Counted from the first letter of the stretch, positions 1 to 5,928 are shown. The stretch: DNA of 6,032 bases from Oscillospiraceae bacterium (GCA_029062865.1 JAIDPG010000007.1:1-6032); one strand, 5' to 3'. Numbers and translations: made by a program. The notes: generated by a model from the letters alone, not told the origin.

Positions 1-8
1 TCTTAAGG

Positions 9-32
9 CGTCGGCAGCGTCAGATGTGTATA
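9..32 (+). other. Nextera sequencing adapter remnant (contig-end contamination)
   Basis: These 24 bases match the 3' part of the Illumina Nextera Read 1 transposase oligo as I remember it. They contain its TCGGCAGCGTC tail followed directly by AGATGTGTATA, the first 11 bases of the 19-base Tn5 mosaic end. The match then breaks off and genome sequence begins at base 33, where the translated product joins the FtsK/SpoIIIE family without interruption. The ATG at 24-26 and the peptide Met-Cys-Ile lie inside the adapter, so that start is artificial. Bases 1-8 are unassigned; they may be index or junk sequence. Nothing in 1-32 should be treated as biology. Confidence 0.95.
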
Positions 33-959
33 GTGCGATTTATAATGGTCGACCCCAAGCAGGTCGAATTTATGATGTACAACGGAATCCCGCATTTGCT
101 TATTCCCGTTGTTACCGAGGCGAAGAAGGCTGCGGGCGCGCTTGCGTGGGCGGTTACGGAAATGGAGAACCGCTACACGCTGTTTTCGGAAAACAACGTC
201 CGCAACATCGACGGCTACAAGGACCTCGCCAAGGACAACCCCGAGCTCCCGCAAATGCCGCACATCGTCATCTTTATTGACGAGCTGGCGGATCTTATGA
301 TGGCGTCTCCGAAGGACGTTGAGGACAGCATCGTGCGCCTCGCTCAAAAAGCGAGAGCGGCGGGAATGCACCTTGTCATCGCGACGCAGAAGCCGACCGT
401 TCAGGTAGTGACCGGGCTTATCAAGGGCAATATCCCGAGCCGTATCGCGCTGCTGGTATCAAGCAACAGCGACAGCCGCGTTATCCTTGACGGCTCCGGC
501 GCGGAAAAGCTCCTAGGCAACGGCGATATGCTGTATATGCCCGTCGGCGTGCAAAAGCCGATAAGACTGCAGGGCTGCTACGTTTCGGACAGCGAGATCG
601 GGCGCGTCGTGCAGTTTATCAGCCAGACGTTCAAGGCGGAGTATGACGAGAGCATAATCGCGGAGATAGAGCGCCAAGCCGAGATGGTAAGCTCCGGCGG
701 CAAGGAATCCGCCTCGGGCGATCTCGACGACGACGAGCAGGACGACAAGCTCGAGGAGGCTATCGAGTACGTAATAGAAGCGGGGCAGGCGAGCACGTCC
801 TCGCTCCAGCGCCGTTTGAAGCTCGGCTTCGGGCGAGCGTCAAGGCTTATCGACACAATGGAGAGAATGGGCATCGTAGGCGGATATCAGGGCGCAAAGC
901 CCCGCCAGGTGCTTATGACCCGCCAAGAGTGGTACGAGCGGAAAATGCGGCAGGATTAA
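33..959 (+). CDS. ftsK: DNA translocase FtsK/SpoIIIE, C-terminal part (5' truncated by contig end)
   Basis: This is the C-terminal 308 codons of an FtsK/SpoIIIE-type hexameric ATPase, which pumps chromosomal DNA through the closing division septum or into the forespore. Homology begins at codon 33 with the family pattern VRFIMVDPKQVE...YNGIPHLL. The Walker B strand IVIFIDELAD is encoded at 264-293. Downstream come the conserved HLVIATQKP segment, the GLIKGNIPSRIA segment and GAEKLLGNGDML. An acidic linker (about 690-745) leads to the gamma domain, a winged helix that reads KOPS/SRS polarity sequences; its core SLQRRLKLGFGRASRLID is encoded at about 798-854. The Walker A motif, the alpha/beta translocation region and the membrane domain lie off the left edge. 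The stretch VSSNSDSRVILDGSG departs from the more usual SSQVDSRTILD pattern, but this looks like lineage variation. FtsK cannot be told from SpoIIIE with this fragment. No obvious terminator follows the TAA stop. Confidence 0.95.
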   Translation: MRFIMVDPKQVEFMMYNGIPHLLIPVVTEAKKAAGALAWAVTEMENRYTLFSENNVRNIDGYKDLAKDNPELPQMPHIVIFIDELADLMMASPKDVEDSIVRLAQKARAAGMHLVIATQKPTVQVVTGLIKGNIPSRIALLVSSNSDSRVILDGSGAEKLLGNGDMLYMPVGVQKPIRLQGCYVSDSEIGRVVQFISQTFKAEYDESIIAEIERQAEMVSSGGKESASGDLDDDEQDDKLEEAIEYVIEAGQASTSSLQRRLKLGFGRASRLIDTMERMGIVGGYQGAKPRQVLMTRQEWYERKMRQD

Positions 960-1005
960 ATCTCCCCCAAATCTGAAGAAAATCTGAAATTTTTCGCTTA
1001 CCTAC

Positions 1006-1034
1006 TTGAAATTTTATCCTATTTATATTATAAT
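1006..1034 (+). promoter_or_regulatory. Sigma-A type promoter for the SGNH esterase operon
   Basis: TTGAAA at 1006-1011 and TATAAT at 1029-1034 are separated by exactly 17 bases. The -10 is a perfect consensus and the -35 differs by one base. The surrounding DNA is strongly AT-rich. Transcription would start near 1041, giving a leader of about 130 nt before the mini-ORF at 1174. It is the only near-consensus promoter I found in the window and it points at the three + strand genes. Activity is inferred from sequence alone. Confidence 0.85.
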
Positions 1035-1069
1035 ATAGAGTGTGTATAACGTATTCAAACTGTCTCAAC

Positions 1070-1122
1070 ACAATCGGTTTGCAAAAAACCGTTGTTTCCC
1101 CCGCCGCAGGCGGGGGAAACAA
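1070..1122 (+). promoter_or_regulatory. Two overlapping hairpins in the 5' leader
   Basis: Hairpin A pairs 1070-1073 plus 1075-1080 (CGGTTT) with 1086-1095 (AAACCG then TTGT), with one bulged T at 1074 and loop GCAAA. Hairpin B is a perfect 14-bp stem, 1092-1105 against 1109-1122 (TTGTTTCCCCCGCC and its complement), with a 3-base GCA loop. The arms share 1092-1095, so the full forms cannot coexist. On the + strand hairpin B is followed by AATAATAAAT and has no T tract, so it is not a standard intrinsic terminator in that direction. It lies in the transcribed leader between promoter and coding start, so an mRNA stabiliser or an attenuation-like switch is possible. I do not recognise it as a known riboswitch class. 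Confidence 0.6.
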
Positions 1123-1173
1123 TAATAAATAATGCAAGTCGAAATCATTCAACAAACAGAAAGAAGGAAAACT

Positions 1174-1218
1174 ATGCGCTGCATAATTGACAATAAAAAG
1201 GACGGTGCGGTATTTTGA
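1174..1218 (+). CDS. Possible 14-codon leader ORF overlapping the esterase start
   Basis: ATG at 1174 follows the purine-rich AGAAGGAAAA with 5 nt between GGA and the start. This is the best ribosome binding site anywhere near the SGNH gene. The peptide is MRCIIDNKKDGAVF and ends in TGA at 1216-1218, which overlaps the TTG at 1215-1217 that opens the esterase frame. The esterase itself has only a weak, badly spaced AAGGA (1198-1202) inside this mini-ORF. The arrangement fits translational coupling, with ribosomes terminating at TGA and restarting at TTG 1215 or ATG 1221. Alternatively, a one-base indel or -1 slippage in the TTTT at 1213-1216 would fuse this peptide to the esterase N-terminus, making 1174 the true start. 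The peptide resembles no family I know. Confidence 0.4.
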   Translation: MRCIIDNKKDGAVF

Positions 1219-2285
1219 ATATGAATGACAGAAAGCCGTCAAATAACAAAAAGGGTGTTCCGATACGCAAAACCTCCGTGCGCCCCGGCACTCCCGGAAA
1301 GCCGAACATCAAGCCCGCCGTAAAGCCCTCCGGCAAGCCCGGCGGTATCCCGATAAACAAAACGGGCGCTCGTCCGCTGAACAAGCCGACGGGGAAGTCG
1401 AAATACGACGCGCCGAAGCGCCCGAAGCTCCCGCCCGCCGTGATAATCACGAACGTGCTGATGATCTGCGTTATTCTGTCGATCGTCGGTGTTATCTTCG
1501 CTATCGCGATGAACAACGCGAAGTACGACAAGGACGACGCTTCGAGAAACAACAGAAACCAGAGCGCCGTTTCGTCCGTCGCGAGCGTTTCTTCCACGCC
1601 CGAGCAGAGTGCGCCCGCCTCAAATACAAGCGAGCCGACTTCAAATACAAGTGCGGGCAACTCCACGACCTCGACGAATTTCGTTCCTCCGCCCGACGGC
1701 AGTTTTGATAAGGAGTTCTTCAAGGACGATTTGTTCATCGGCGACAGTATTTTCACGGGGTTGTATCTCTACGAGCATATCGAGCGCAAGAATGTCGCGG
1801 CGGCTATCGGCTATACGGCATACGGCGCGCAGGTCTCGGCGTTTGACGAGGCGTTCTATTCGGGAAGCGCGGTGGACTACGCGAAGTCGCTCAAGCCGAA
1901 GCGCATTTTCATAATGCTCGGCTCGAACTCGCTTTCACCGAAGACCAACTTCGACGATTTTGAAAACGGCTATCGCGGGCTGATAAACGCGCTGAAAAGC
2001 GGCTGCCCGGACAGCACTATCTGCGTTATCTCCGTGCCGCCGATCACCGCGGACAGCTCCATGGCGAGCTATTCCGGCGTTACCAACACGATAATCAACA
2101 CCGCGAACACGCGGATAAAGGCGCTCGCCGAAACTCTCGGCGTTATGTACTACGATTTCAACGCGGTAATTAAGGACGCAGACGGCAACTTCAAGGAGGA
2201 ATACGCCGAACAGGACGGAATGCACTTCTTAGGCGCTACATATCCCGTGCTGCTTTCGGGGCTTCAGAAGGCTGTCGGACAATAA
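1215..2285 (+). CDS. Membrane-anchored SGNH/GDSL-family hydrolase
   Basis: Predicted surface esterase or acylhydrolase of the SGNH superfamily, 356 aa from TTG 1215 or 354 from ATG 1221. Residues 1-73 are a cytoplasmic Lys/Pro/Gly-rich tail with loosely repeated KPxGKP units. Residues about 75-98 form one membrane helix, and about 107-160 a Ser/Thr/Asn-rich wall-spanning linker. The catalytic domain fills 161-356. Block I is FIGDSIFTG with nucleophile Ser178, block II probably Gly204, block III MLGSNSL (Gly236, Asn238), and block V DGMHF with Asp334 and His337. Block III has GSNS where many members have GxND, but the key Asn is kept. Relatives remove acyl groups from peptidoglycan, glycans or lipids; the substrate cannot be read here. 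The gene heads a probable operon behind the promoter at 1006-1034. Its start is uncertain because its own ribosome binding site is weak. Confidence 0.88.
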   Translation: MNMNDRKPSNNKKGVPIRKTSVRPGTPGKPNIKPAVKPSGKPGGIPINKTGARPLNKPTGKSKYDAPKRPKLPPAVIITNVLMICVILSIVGVIFAIAMNNAKYDKDDASRNNRNQSAVSSVASVSSTPEQSAPASNTSEPTSNTSAGNSTTSTNFVPPPDGSFDKEFFKDDLFIGDSIFTGLYLYEHIERKNVAAAIGYTAYGAQVSAFDEAFYSGSAVDYAKSLKPKRIFIMLGSNSLSPKTNFDDFENGYRGLINALKSGCPDSTICVISVPPITADSSMASYSGVTNTIINTANTRIKALAETLGVMYYDFNAVIKDADGNFKEEYAEQDGMHFLGATYPVLLSGLQKAVGQ

Positions 2286-2321
2286 TTCGCACATTTATTC
2301 ATAAAAACGAGGTATAATTAA

Positions 2322-2798
2322 ATGAAGAAACTGATTTCAATATTCCTTACGGCAATGCTTTGTATGAGTTTAACGGGCTGCGGCGGCGGTGACTCGGGTA
2401 AAACTCCCTCTGAAAAAACCTCCGGGCTTACGAGCGCGCTTAACGAGGCGGCTTCAAGCGCGGGTACGCGGCTTCCCGAAATGGTGAGCGTTTCTGCCGA
2501 CACGCTCCACGACCGCTTCCTTATCGACGCTGAGGACGTTAAGGATTTCTCCGCGTTTGTCTGCGGCAACGGCTCCTCGCCGAGGGAATACGGCGTGTTT
2601 GTCGCGAAGGACGCCGACGCCGCGAACAGGATTGCAGAAGCGCTGAAAACGCACGTACAGATCCACCGCAAGACCTTTGAGACCTACAAGCCCGATGAGA
2701 TGTATAAGTTTGACGACAGCTTTATCGAGCTGAACGGAAACGTCGTTTCCTATGCGGTCTGCGAGGACAATGAAAAGGCTTACGACTTGTTTAAATAA
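2322..2798 (+). CDS. DUF4358 family lipoprotein
   Basis: A 158-aa exported lipoprotein. The signal peptide has a Lys-Lys N-terminus, a hydrophobic core at 4-16 and the lipobox LTGC with lipidated Cys20, followed by GGGDS. A short flexible Ser/Thr/Lys linker leads to the domain at about 50-158, which shows the DUF4358 pattern as I know it: LPEMV near the start, then EYGVFVAKDADAANRIAEAL, then YKPDEMYKFDDSFIELNGNVVSYAV near the end. Function is unknown for the family; from memory, members often sit beside acyltransferase or GDSL-type genes in Clostridia. GAGG at 2309-2312 lies 9 nt before the ATG. The gene starts 36 nt after the esterase stop, which fits co-transcription. An accessory role in the esterase's envelope modification pathway is inference from this neighbourhood. 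Confidence 0.85.
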   Translation: MKKLISIFLTAMLCMSLTGCGGGDSGKTPSEKTSGLTSALNEAASSAGTRLPEMVSVSADTLHDRFLIDAEDVKDFSAFVCGNGSSPREYGVFVAKDADAANRIAEALKTHVQIHRKTFETYKPDEMYKFDDSFIELNGNVVSYAVCEDNEKAYDLFK

Positions 2799-2845
2799 CA
2801 CTTTACAGCGATTTTTTCGGTATTTCCTTGAGTTTTGGAGGAACT

Positions 2846-3229
2846 ATGGCTATTGAATGTGGCGTGATCTGCGTCGTTTTTATACTGCTGGTGCTGATAT
2901 TTTTCAGGCGCGGCGACAAGGAGTGGGCGATAGCGACGCTCCCGCTGACGCTGCTTCCGTTCGCGGATTTCGTGCTGGAGCTTATCGTGACGAAGCTGAT
3001 GAAGGTCGAGGTCACGGCGTTCGCGGCGATTTTGGTGCTGGTGTGCGCGGTGGTAGCCTCCGCGGCGTGGATCGGCGCGGCGATGAACGGGCTGAAGCTC
3101 AAGCACAGCAAACGCACCGCCGCGACGTTTATCGCGATCTCAAACGTCTTCAACGTAGCGCTCGCAGTAATTCTCATTATGGATATTATGGTGAGAGTAG
3201 AGCAGCAGCTCGAGGCGCTTATTCATTAA
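2846..3229 (+). CDS. Small integral membrane protein with about four helices, unknown function
   Basis: A 127-aa hydrophobic protein that I do not recognise. Four membrane helices are likely at about residues 4-20, 27-48, 56-80 and 92-116. A short basic turn (RRGDKE, 21-26) follows the first helix and a Lys/Arg/His-rich loop (KLKHSKR, 84-90) lies before the last. I chose ATG 2846 because GGAGG at 2837-2841 sits just upstream; the in-frame TTG at 2828 would place that site inside the gene. It follows the DUF4358 gene by 47 nt and ends 35 nt before the strong terminator at 3265-3291, so it is probably the last gene of the SGNH operon. No catalytic or binding motif is visible. It could be a membrane partner of the two upstream proteins, but only its position suggests that. 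Confidence 0.75.
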   Translation: MAIECGVICVVFILLVLIFFRRGDKEWAIATLPLTLLPFADFVLELIVTKLMKVEVTAFAAILVLVCAVVASAAWIGAAMNGLKLKHSKRTAATFIAISNVFNVALAVILIMDIMVRVEQQLEALIH

Positions 3230-3264
3230 AAAGAAATGTTGATTTTGATTTTTTATACAAACCG

Positions 3265-3291
3265 AAACTCCCCCAACCGGGGGAGTTTTTT
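3265..3291 (+). terminator. Intrinsic terminator closing the SGNH operon
   Basis: A perfect 10-bp stem pairs AAACTCCCCC (3265-3274) with GGGGGAGTTT (3279-3288) around an AACC loop. It is followed by a run of six T (3286-3291) partly inside the stem. It sits 35 nt after the last + strand gene and 11 nt beyond the stop of the converging spoIID-type gene. On the minus strand the same stem is followed by TTTCGGTTTG, a weaker tract, so it may also act in that direction. Confidence 0.92.
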
Positions 3292-3302
3292 GACTTTATT
3301 TT

Positions 3303-4619
3303 TCAGTAGATCTCCGTTCCCGTGAAGTAGAACGTAAGAATATCGATATAATCCCAGCCCTTTTCTCTCGCAAGGATATTCGAGCCGTGCTGACTGAGTC
3401 CCACGCCGTGACCGTAGCCGTAGGTCGTTATCGTGAATTTGTCGGTGCTTGAGTTGTAGGAAATGTCAAACGCCGAGCTTCTGATGGCGTAGCCCATAAT
3501 GTTTTCGCGGAAACGTCTCCCCGTGATTTCCACGGAGTTATTGCTGCTGTCATTATAGTACGACTTATCACCGATTTTCATATCGCCGACGTATTTCCCG
3601 CTGATGCGGTTTTCTATCTCAAACCAGTACGCGGGGTCGCCGGTGAGATTAATGCCGGTCTCATTTTTAACGTATTGCTTCATCTCGGCTGCCGTAAACA
3701 TTGTCTCTTTGCCGTAATTCGGGTCGAACTGCGCGTCGAAGTCGCACTCGACTCTTTGGAGATACGGCAGATCGCCGCCCCAGACGTCCGCGCTCGAAAG
3801 CGTTCCGCCCGCGGACGACGCGAAGTAAACCGCTTGAATAAGCGTGCCGTCATAATATATCGCCTCGCCGATGACGGACGCTACCAGCGTCCGCACGGAC
3901 TCGCTCGCGGTGTCCTTCAGAACGCATTGCGGCGTGTTTCCGTGGAGGTTCTGATACTTGACGTATGTATAGGCCGCGACGGCGTTCGCCTTTATCGCCT
4001 CCGGCGCGAACGTGTTTCCGACCTCGTTCTGGACGATTCTCGAAACAATATCGATTGCCTTTCCGGATTCCTCACGACCGCTGTTCTTAACGCGTAAAAT
4101 CTCGTTTGCCGCGTCGGGATTGGGATCGTTCGGTATGATCGGCTCGCTCGAATTATCGGGCTCGCTTGATTCGGGTTCGCTTGACGTAGGCTCCGAGGAA
4201 ACAGGCTCGGAGGATACGGGCTCCGAAGAAACCGGCTCCGGCATACTTACGATGATAGGCGTGTTTGTTGAAGTCGTCGTGCTTGACGATGATGAAGCAA
4301 GCCCCGCGAGCGACTTTACCGTGGACGTGGGGGTGTAGGACGAGTTCAGGGGCTTTTGCGCGAAGGTCGGCTTAGCGAAGCCGAAGTTCACAAGCTCGAG
4401 AGTCTCAAGCTCGTTAGATCCGCCCGTGTCGACAACGTTGTCCTCAACGATGAAATCGATCGTTCCTCCGTGTGTGTTGTCGTTTTGAAAATCATCGGAC
4501 TGCTTATTCTGATCTTGGGGCTTAGCCTCGGAAACCGTCCCCGAAACCGCACACGTGAACAGATAAATATTGCAGATCAGCAGCGCCGCGAACAGCTTTG
4601 CCAAAGAGAAATTCCTCAT
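3303..4619 (-). CDS. SpoIID/LytB domain protein, predicted peptidoglycan lytic transglycosylase
   Basis: A 438-aa predicted wall hydrolase of the SpoIID family, whose studied members cleave denuded glycan strands. Residues about 8-25 form a signal peptide or anchor. Residues 26-170 are a low-complexity Asp/Asn/Ser/Thr-rich spacer with a SSEP repeat at 130-160. The SpoIID domain spans about 171-438. RIVQNEVGNTFAPEAIKANAVAAYTY carries the expected catalytic Glu199, ASSAGGTLSSADVWGGDLPYL follows at 268-287, and the C-terminus has the family signature GYGHGVGLSQHG (401-412) with FYFTGTEIY. Both halves of the fold are present. AAAGGGGA (4629-4636 on the minus strand) lies 9 nt before the ATG. The long spacer differs from sporulation SpoIID, so a vegetative wall role is equally likely. 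It is downstream of the sortase gene, separated by the inserted element at 4641-4839. Confidence 0.92.
   Translation of the reverse strand: MRNFSLAKLFAALLICNIYLFTCAVSGTVSEAKPQDQNKQSDDFQNDNTHGGTIDFIVEDNVVDTGGSNELETLELVNFGFAKPTFAQKPLNSSYTPTSTVKSLAGLASSSSSTTTSTNTPIIVSMPEPVSSEPVSSEPVSSEPTSSEPESSEPDNSSEPIIPNDPNPDAANEILRVKNSGREESGKAIDIVSRIVQNEVGNTFAPEAIKANAVAAYTYVKYQNLHGNTPQCVLKDTASESVRTLVASVIGEAIYYDGTLIQAVYFASSAGGTLSSADVWGGDLPYLQRVECDFDAQFDPNYGKETMFTAAEMKQYVKNETGINLTGDPAYWFEIENRISGKYVGDMKIGDKSYYNDSSNNSVEITGRRFRENIMGYAIRSSAFDISYNSSTDKFTITTYGYGHGVGLSQHGSNILAREKGWDYIDILTFYFTGTEIY
4140..4232 (-). repeat. Short tandem repeat encoding a Ser-Ser-Glu-Pro linker
   Basis: Six units in a row encode VSSEP three times, then TSSEP, ESSEP and DNSSEP (residues 130-160 of the SpoIID-type protein). 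The DNA has a 15-base period with varied third positions, so it is an older, diverging array rather than a fresh expansion. Such extended acidic Pro/Ser repeats usually act as rigid spacers that hold a catalytic domain away from the membrane. Copy number may vary among strains. Confidence 0.85.
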
Positions 4620-4640
4620 CTTATCAAATCCCCTTTATTA

Positions 4641-4839
4641 GAGCGTGTTTACATTAACCGAAATGTCCGGATTGCGAAGCGGATTTTTCGCATAACGAGG
4701 CAATTTTTAGCGGAAAACCTTCGGTTTACCTGACATACTTTATGTATTTCAAGAAAAATTAACGAAGTAATCGAGCGACTAAAGTCGCCCCGGAAAATCC
4801 GCCGCAAGACGGGCGTTGAGCGTTAATTTGAACACGCTC
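4641..4839. mobile_element. MITE-like 199-bp element with TA target duplication
   Basis: Terminal inverted repeats of 18 bases, GAGCGTGTTTACATTAAC (4641-4658) and the complement of GAGCGTGTTCAAATTAAC (4822-4839), match at 16 positions. TA lies on both sides (4639-4640 and 4840-4841), as expected for TA target duplication. Subterminal inverted repeats follow: TTGCGAAGCGGATTTTTCG (4672-4690) against the complement of 4791-4807. Inside are three small hairpins: 4712-4730 (TTC loop, one A-A mismatch), 4733-4745 (ACATA CTT TATGT) and 4775-4788 (GCGACT AA AGTCGC). There is no coding capacity, so it would need a transposase in trans. Ends and TA duplication suggest an IS630/Tc1-like or IS5-like parent, but I cannot name the family. 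It separates the sortase and spoIID-type genes and supplies the last base of the sortase stop codon. Confidence 0.85.
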
Positions 4840-5897
4840 TAGTCCTCGTAGCCAACCAGAAGCTTCTTATCCCACTTTCTGCCTTCCCACTTATGGTTGA
4901 ACGTCTTGTCGTACATATCATAGAACTTCGGGTTCGGGTTGGAGTACGCCTTGCTTACGTCAACCTCGGAGCTTTCGCCCTCGCGGACCTCGCGCCCGAA
5001 CACGACAAGTCGAAGGTCCTGGGTGCCATAGCTGCCGAACTTGCACGTAGACAGCGTGATAAGCTTGTCGCCGTACTGTACGTTCACGTCGGGATTGTAG
5101 AACGTCGAGCGGTCTAAAATCTCCGCGACATACTCGTTAAAGTCGTCCTGATCTCTGAAGTTGTGCTTGACGTGATAGTTGAACACCTCGCCCGCGTCTT
5201 CGTAGACATTCAGCATCATCACTGCAAAAATCTTGTAAGTACTGTTCTTGTACAGCGAGTTGAACTCAATCGTCGGGTGAGCCTTGTAGAACGAGAGATC
5301 ATCGTGATTGTGTCCGTTTTCCCAGTTGAAGTAGTTGATAAGCGGCGCGAAGTACTCTCCCGTTGCCATATTGTGCCCGTAGATAACAATATTGTCCGGC
5401 TCGTCATACGGCGTTATCTTATCCATATAATCGACAAACAGCGTGCCCGATTTAGCATAGCCGCCCGTAAACGTCGTAGTCAGATACTTGTCGTTGTCCT
5501 CGCCCTGCACGACAACGTAATCCACCTTGGTGTCCTGGATAGTGATCCATCCGATAGTCTCGGGATTCTGCTGAAGCAGGGTTTCAAACTGCGCCTGCAC
5601 GGGACGCTCCACCTTCGGCTTATCCACCGCGGATTCCACCGGCTCGGAAGTGCTCTCCACGGGCGCGCTTACGATAATCGACTGATTATGGAAATCGTTC
5701 GCACGATCGTCGTCGTCCTTGTTGGTTTTCATTCGACGAACATTATCCGTAATCAGAATAGTGCCCGTCACGATCAGCACGACCGCCGCCGCAAGAAAGA
5801 TGATCTTCCTTACGACCTCCTTGCCCTCGTCGCCTTTCTGCGGGAACAGATAATGCGCAATGCGGACAAATATATTCTCTTTGCCAGACCCACTCAT
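4839..5897 (-). CDS. Class B sortase
   Basis: A 352-aa membrane-anchored cysteine transpeptidase that would link surface proteins to peptidoglycan. Residues 31-50 form the single membrane helix, with a cytoplasmic basic N-terminus. A Ser/Glu/Pro linker covers about 70-100 and the sortase domain about 101-303. NPETIGWITIQDTKVDYVVVQ and the catalytic triad are visible: His175 in YGHNM, Cys285 in TLSTC and Arg296 in DLRLVVF. The class B call rests on the NPxTIGWI opening, the GHNM motif and the helical insert between the His and Cys segments. A C-terminal extension of about 50 aa (KAYSNPNPKF...) follows the core. AGAGGTGG (5905-5912 on the minus strand) lies 7 nt before ATG 5897. The TAG stop (4841-4839) is made by TA plus the first G of the inserted element. 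No sortase substrate with a recognisable sorting signal is in the window. Confidence 0.93.
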   Translation of the reverse strand: MSGSGKENIFVRIAHYLFPQKGDEGKEVVRKIIFLAAAVVLIVTGTILITDNVRRMKTNKDDDDRANDFHNQSIIVSAPVESTSEPVESAVDKPKVERPVQAQFETLLQQNPETIGWITIQDTKVDYVVVQGEDNDKYLTTTFTGGYAKSGTLFVDYMDKITPYDEPDNIVIYGHNMATGEYFAPLINYFNWENGHNHDDLSFYKAHPTIEFNSLYKNSTYKIFAVMMLNVYEDAGEVFNYHVKHNFRDQDDFNEYVAEILDRSTFYNPDVNVQYGDKLITLSTCKFGSYGTQDLRLVVFGREVREGESSEVDVSKAYSNPNPKFYDMYDKTFNHKWEGRKWDKKLLVGYED

Positions 5898-5928
5898 AAA
5901 AATGCCACCTCTTATTTAAATTTTAAAT

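Noticed and set aside
9..32. Genuine Tn5-type transposon end
   Set aside because: The mosaic end is truncated after 11 bases and is preceded by the synthetic Read 1 tail, which occurs only in the library oligo, so it is contamination.
970..988. Direct repeat AATCTGAA at 970-977 and 981-988, possible operator upstream of the promoter
   Set aside because: An 8-base repeat in AT-rich intergenic DNA with one-turn spacing is suggestive but too short to support without conservation data.
1081..1122. Minus-strand terminator (hairpin B followed by TTTTTT when read on the minus strand)
   Set aside because: The shape fits, but no minus-strand gene lies upstream of it; the minus-strand genes end at 3303 and have the stem at 3265-3288 in between.
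1172..1756. Open frame of 194 codons on the minus strand opposite the SGNH gene N-terminus
   Set aside because: Its product mirrors the repetitive Lys/Pro codons of the real gene. There is no start signal and no family resemblance.
2313..2318. TATAAT just before the DUF4358 lipoprotein gene as a -10 box
   Set aside because: There is no -35 at proper spacing, and it lies between the Shine-Dalgarno and the ATG, where a start of transcription would remove the ribosome binding site.
2828..2845. TTG 2828 as start of the small membrane protein
   Set aside because: The GGAGG at 2837-2841 would then be inside the gene; ATG 2846 follows it directly and is the better start.
4641..4700. Outward promoter in the MITE driving the spoIID-type gene (TTCGCA-16-TAATGT on the minus strand)
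   Set aside because: Both boxes are poor matches, so I cannot claim a promoter.
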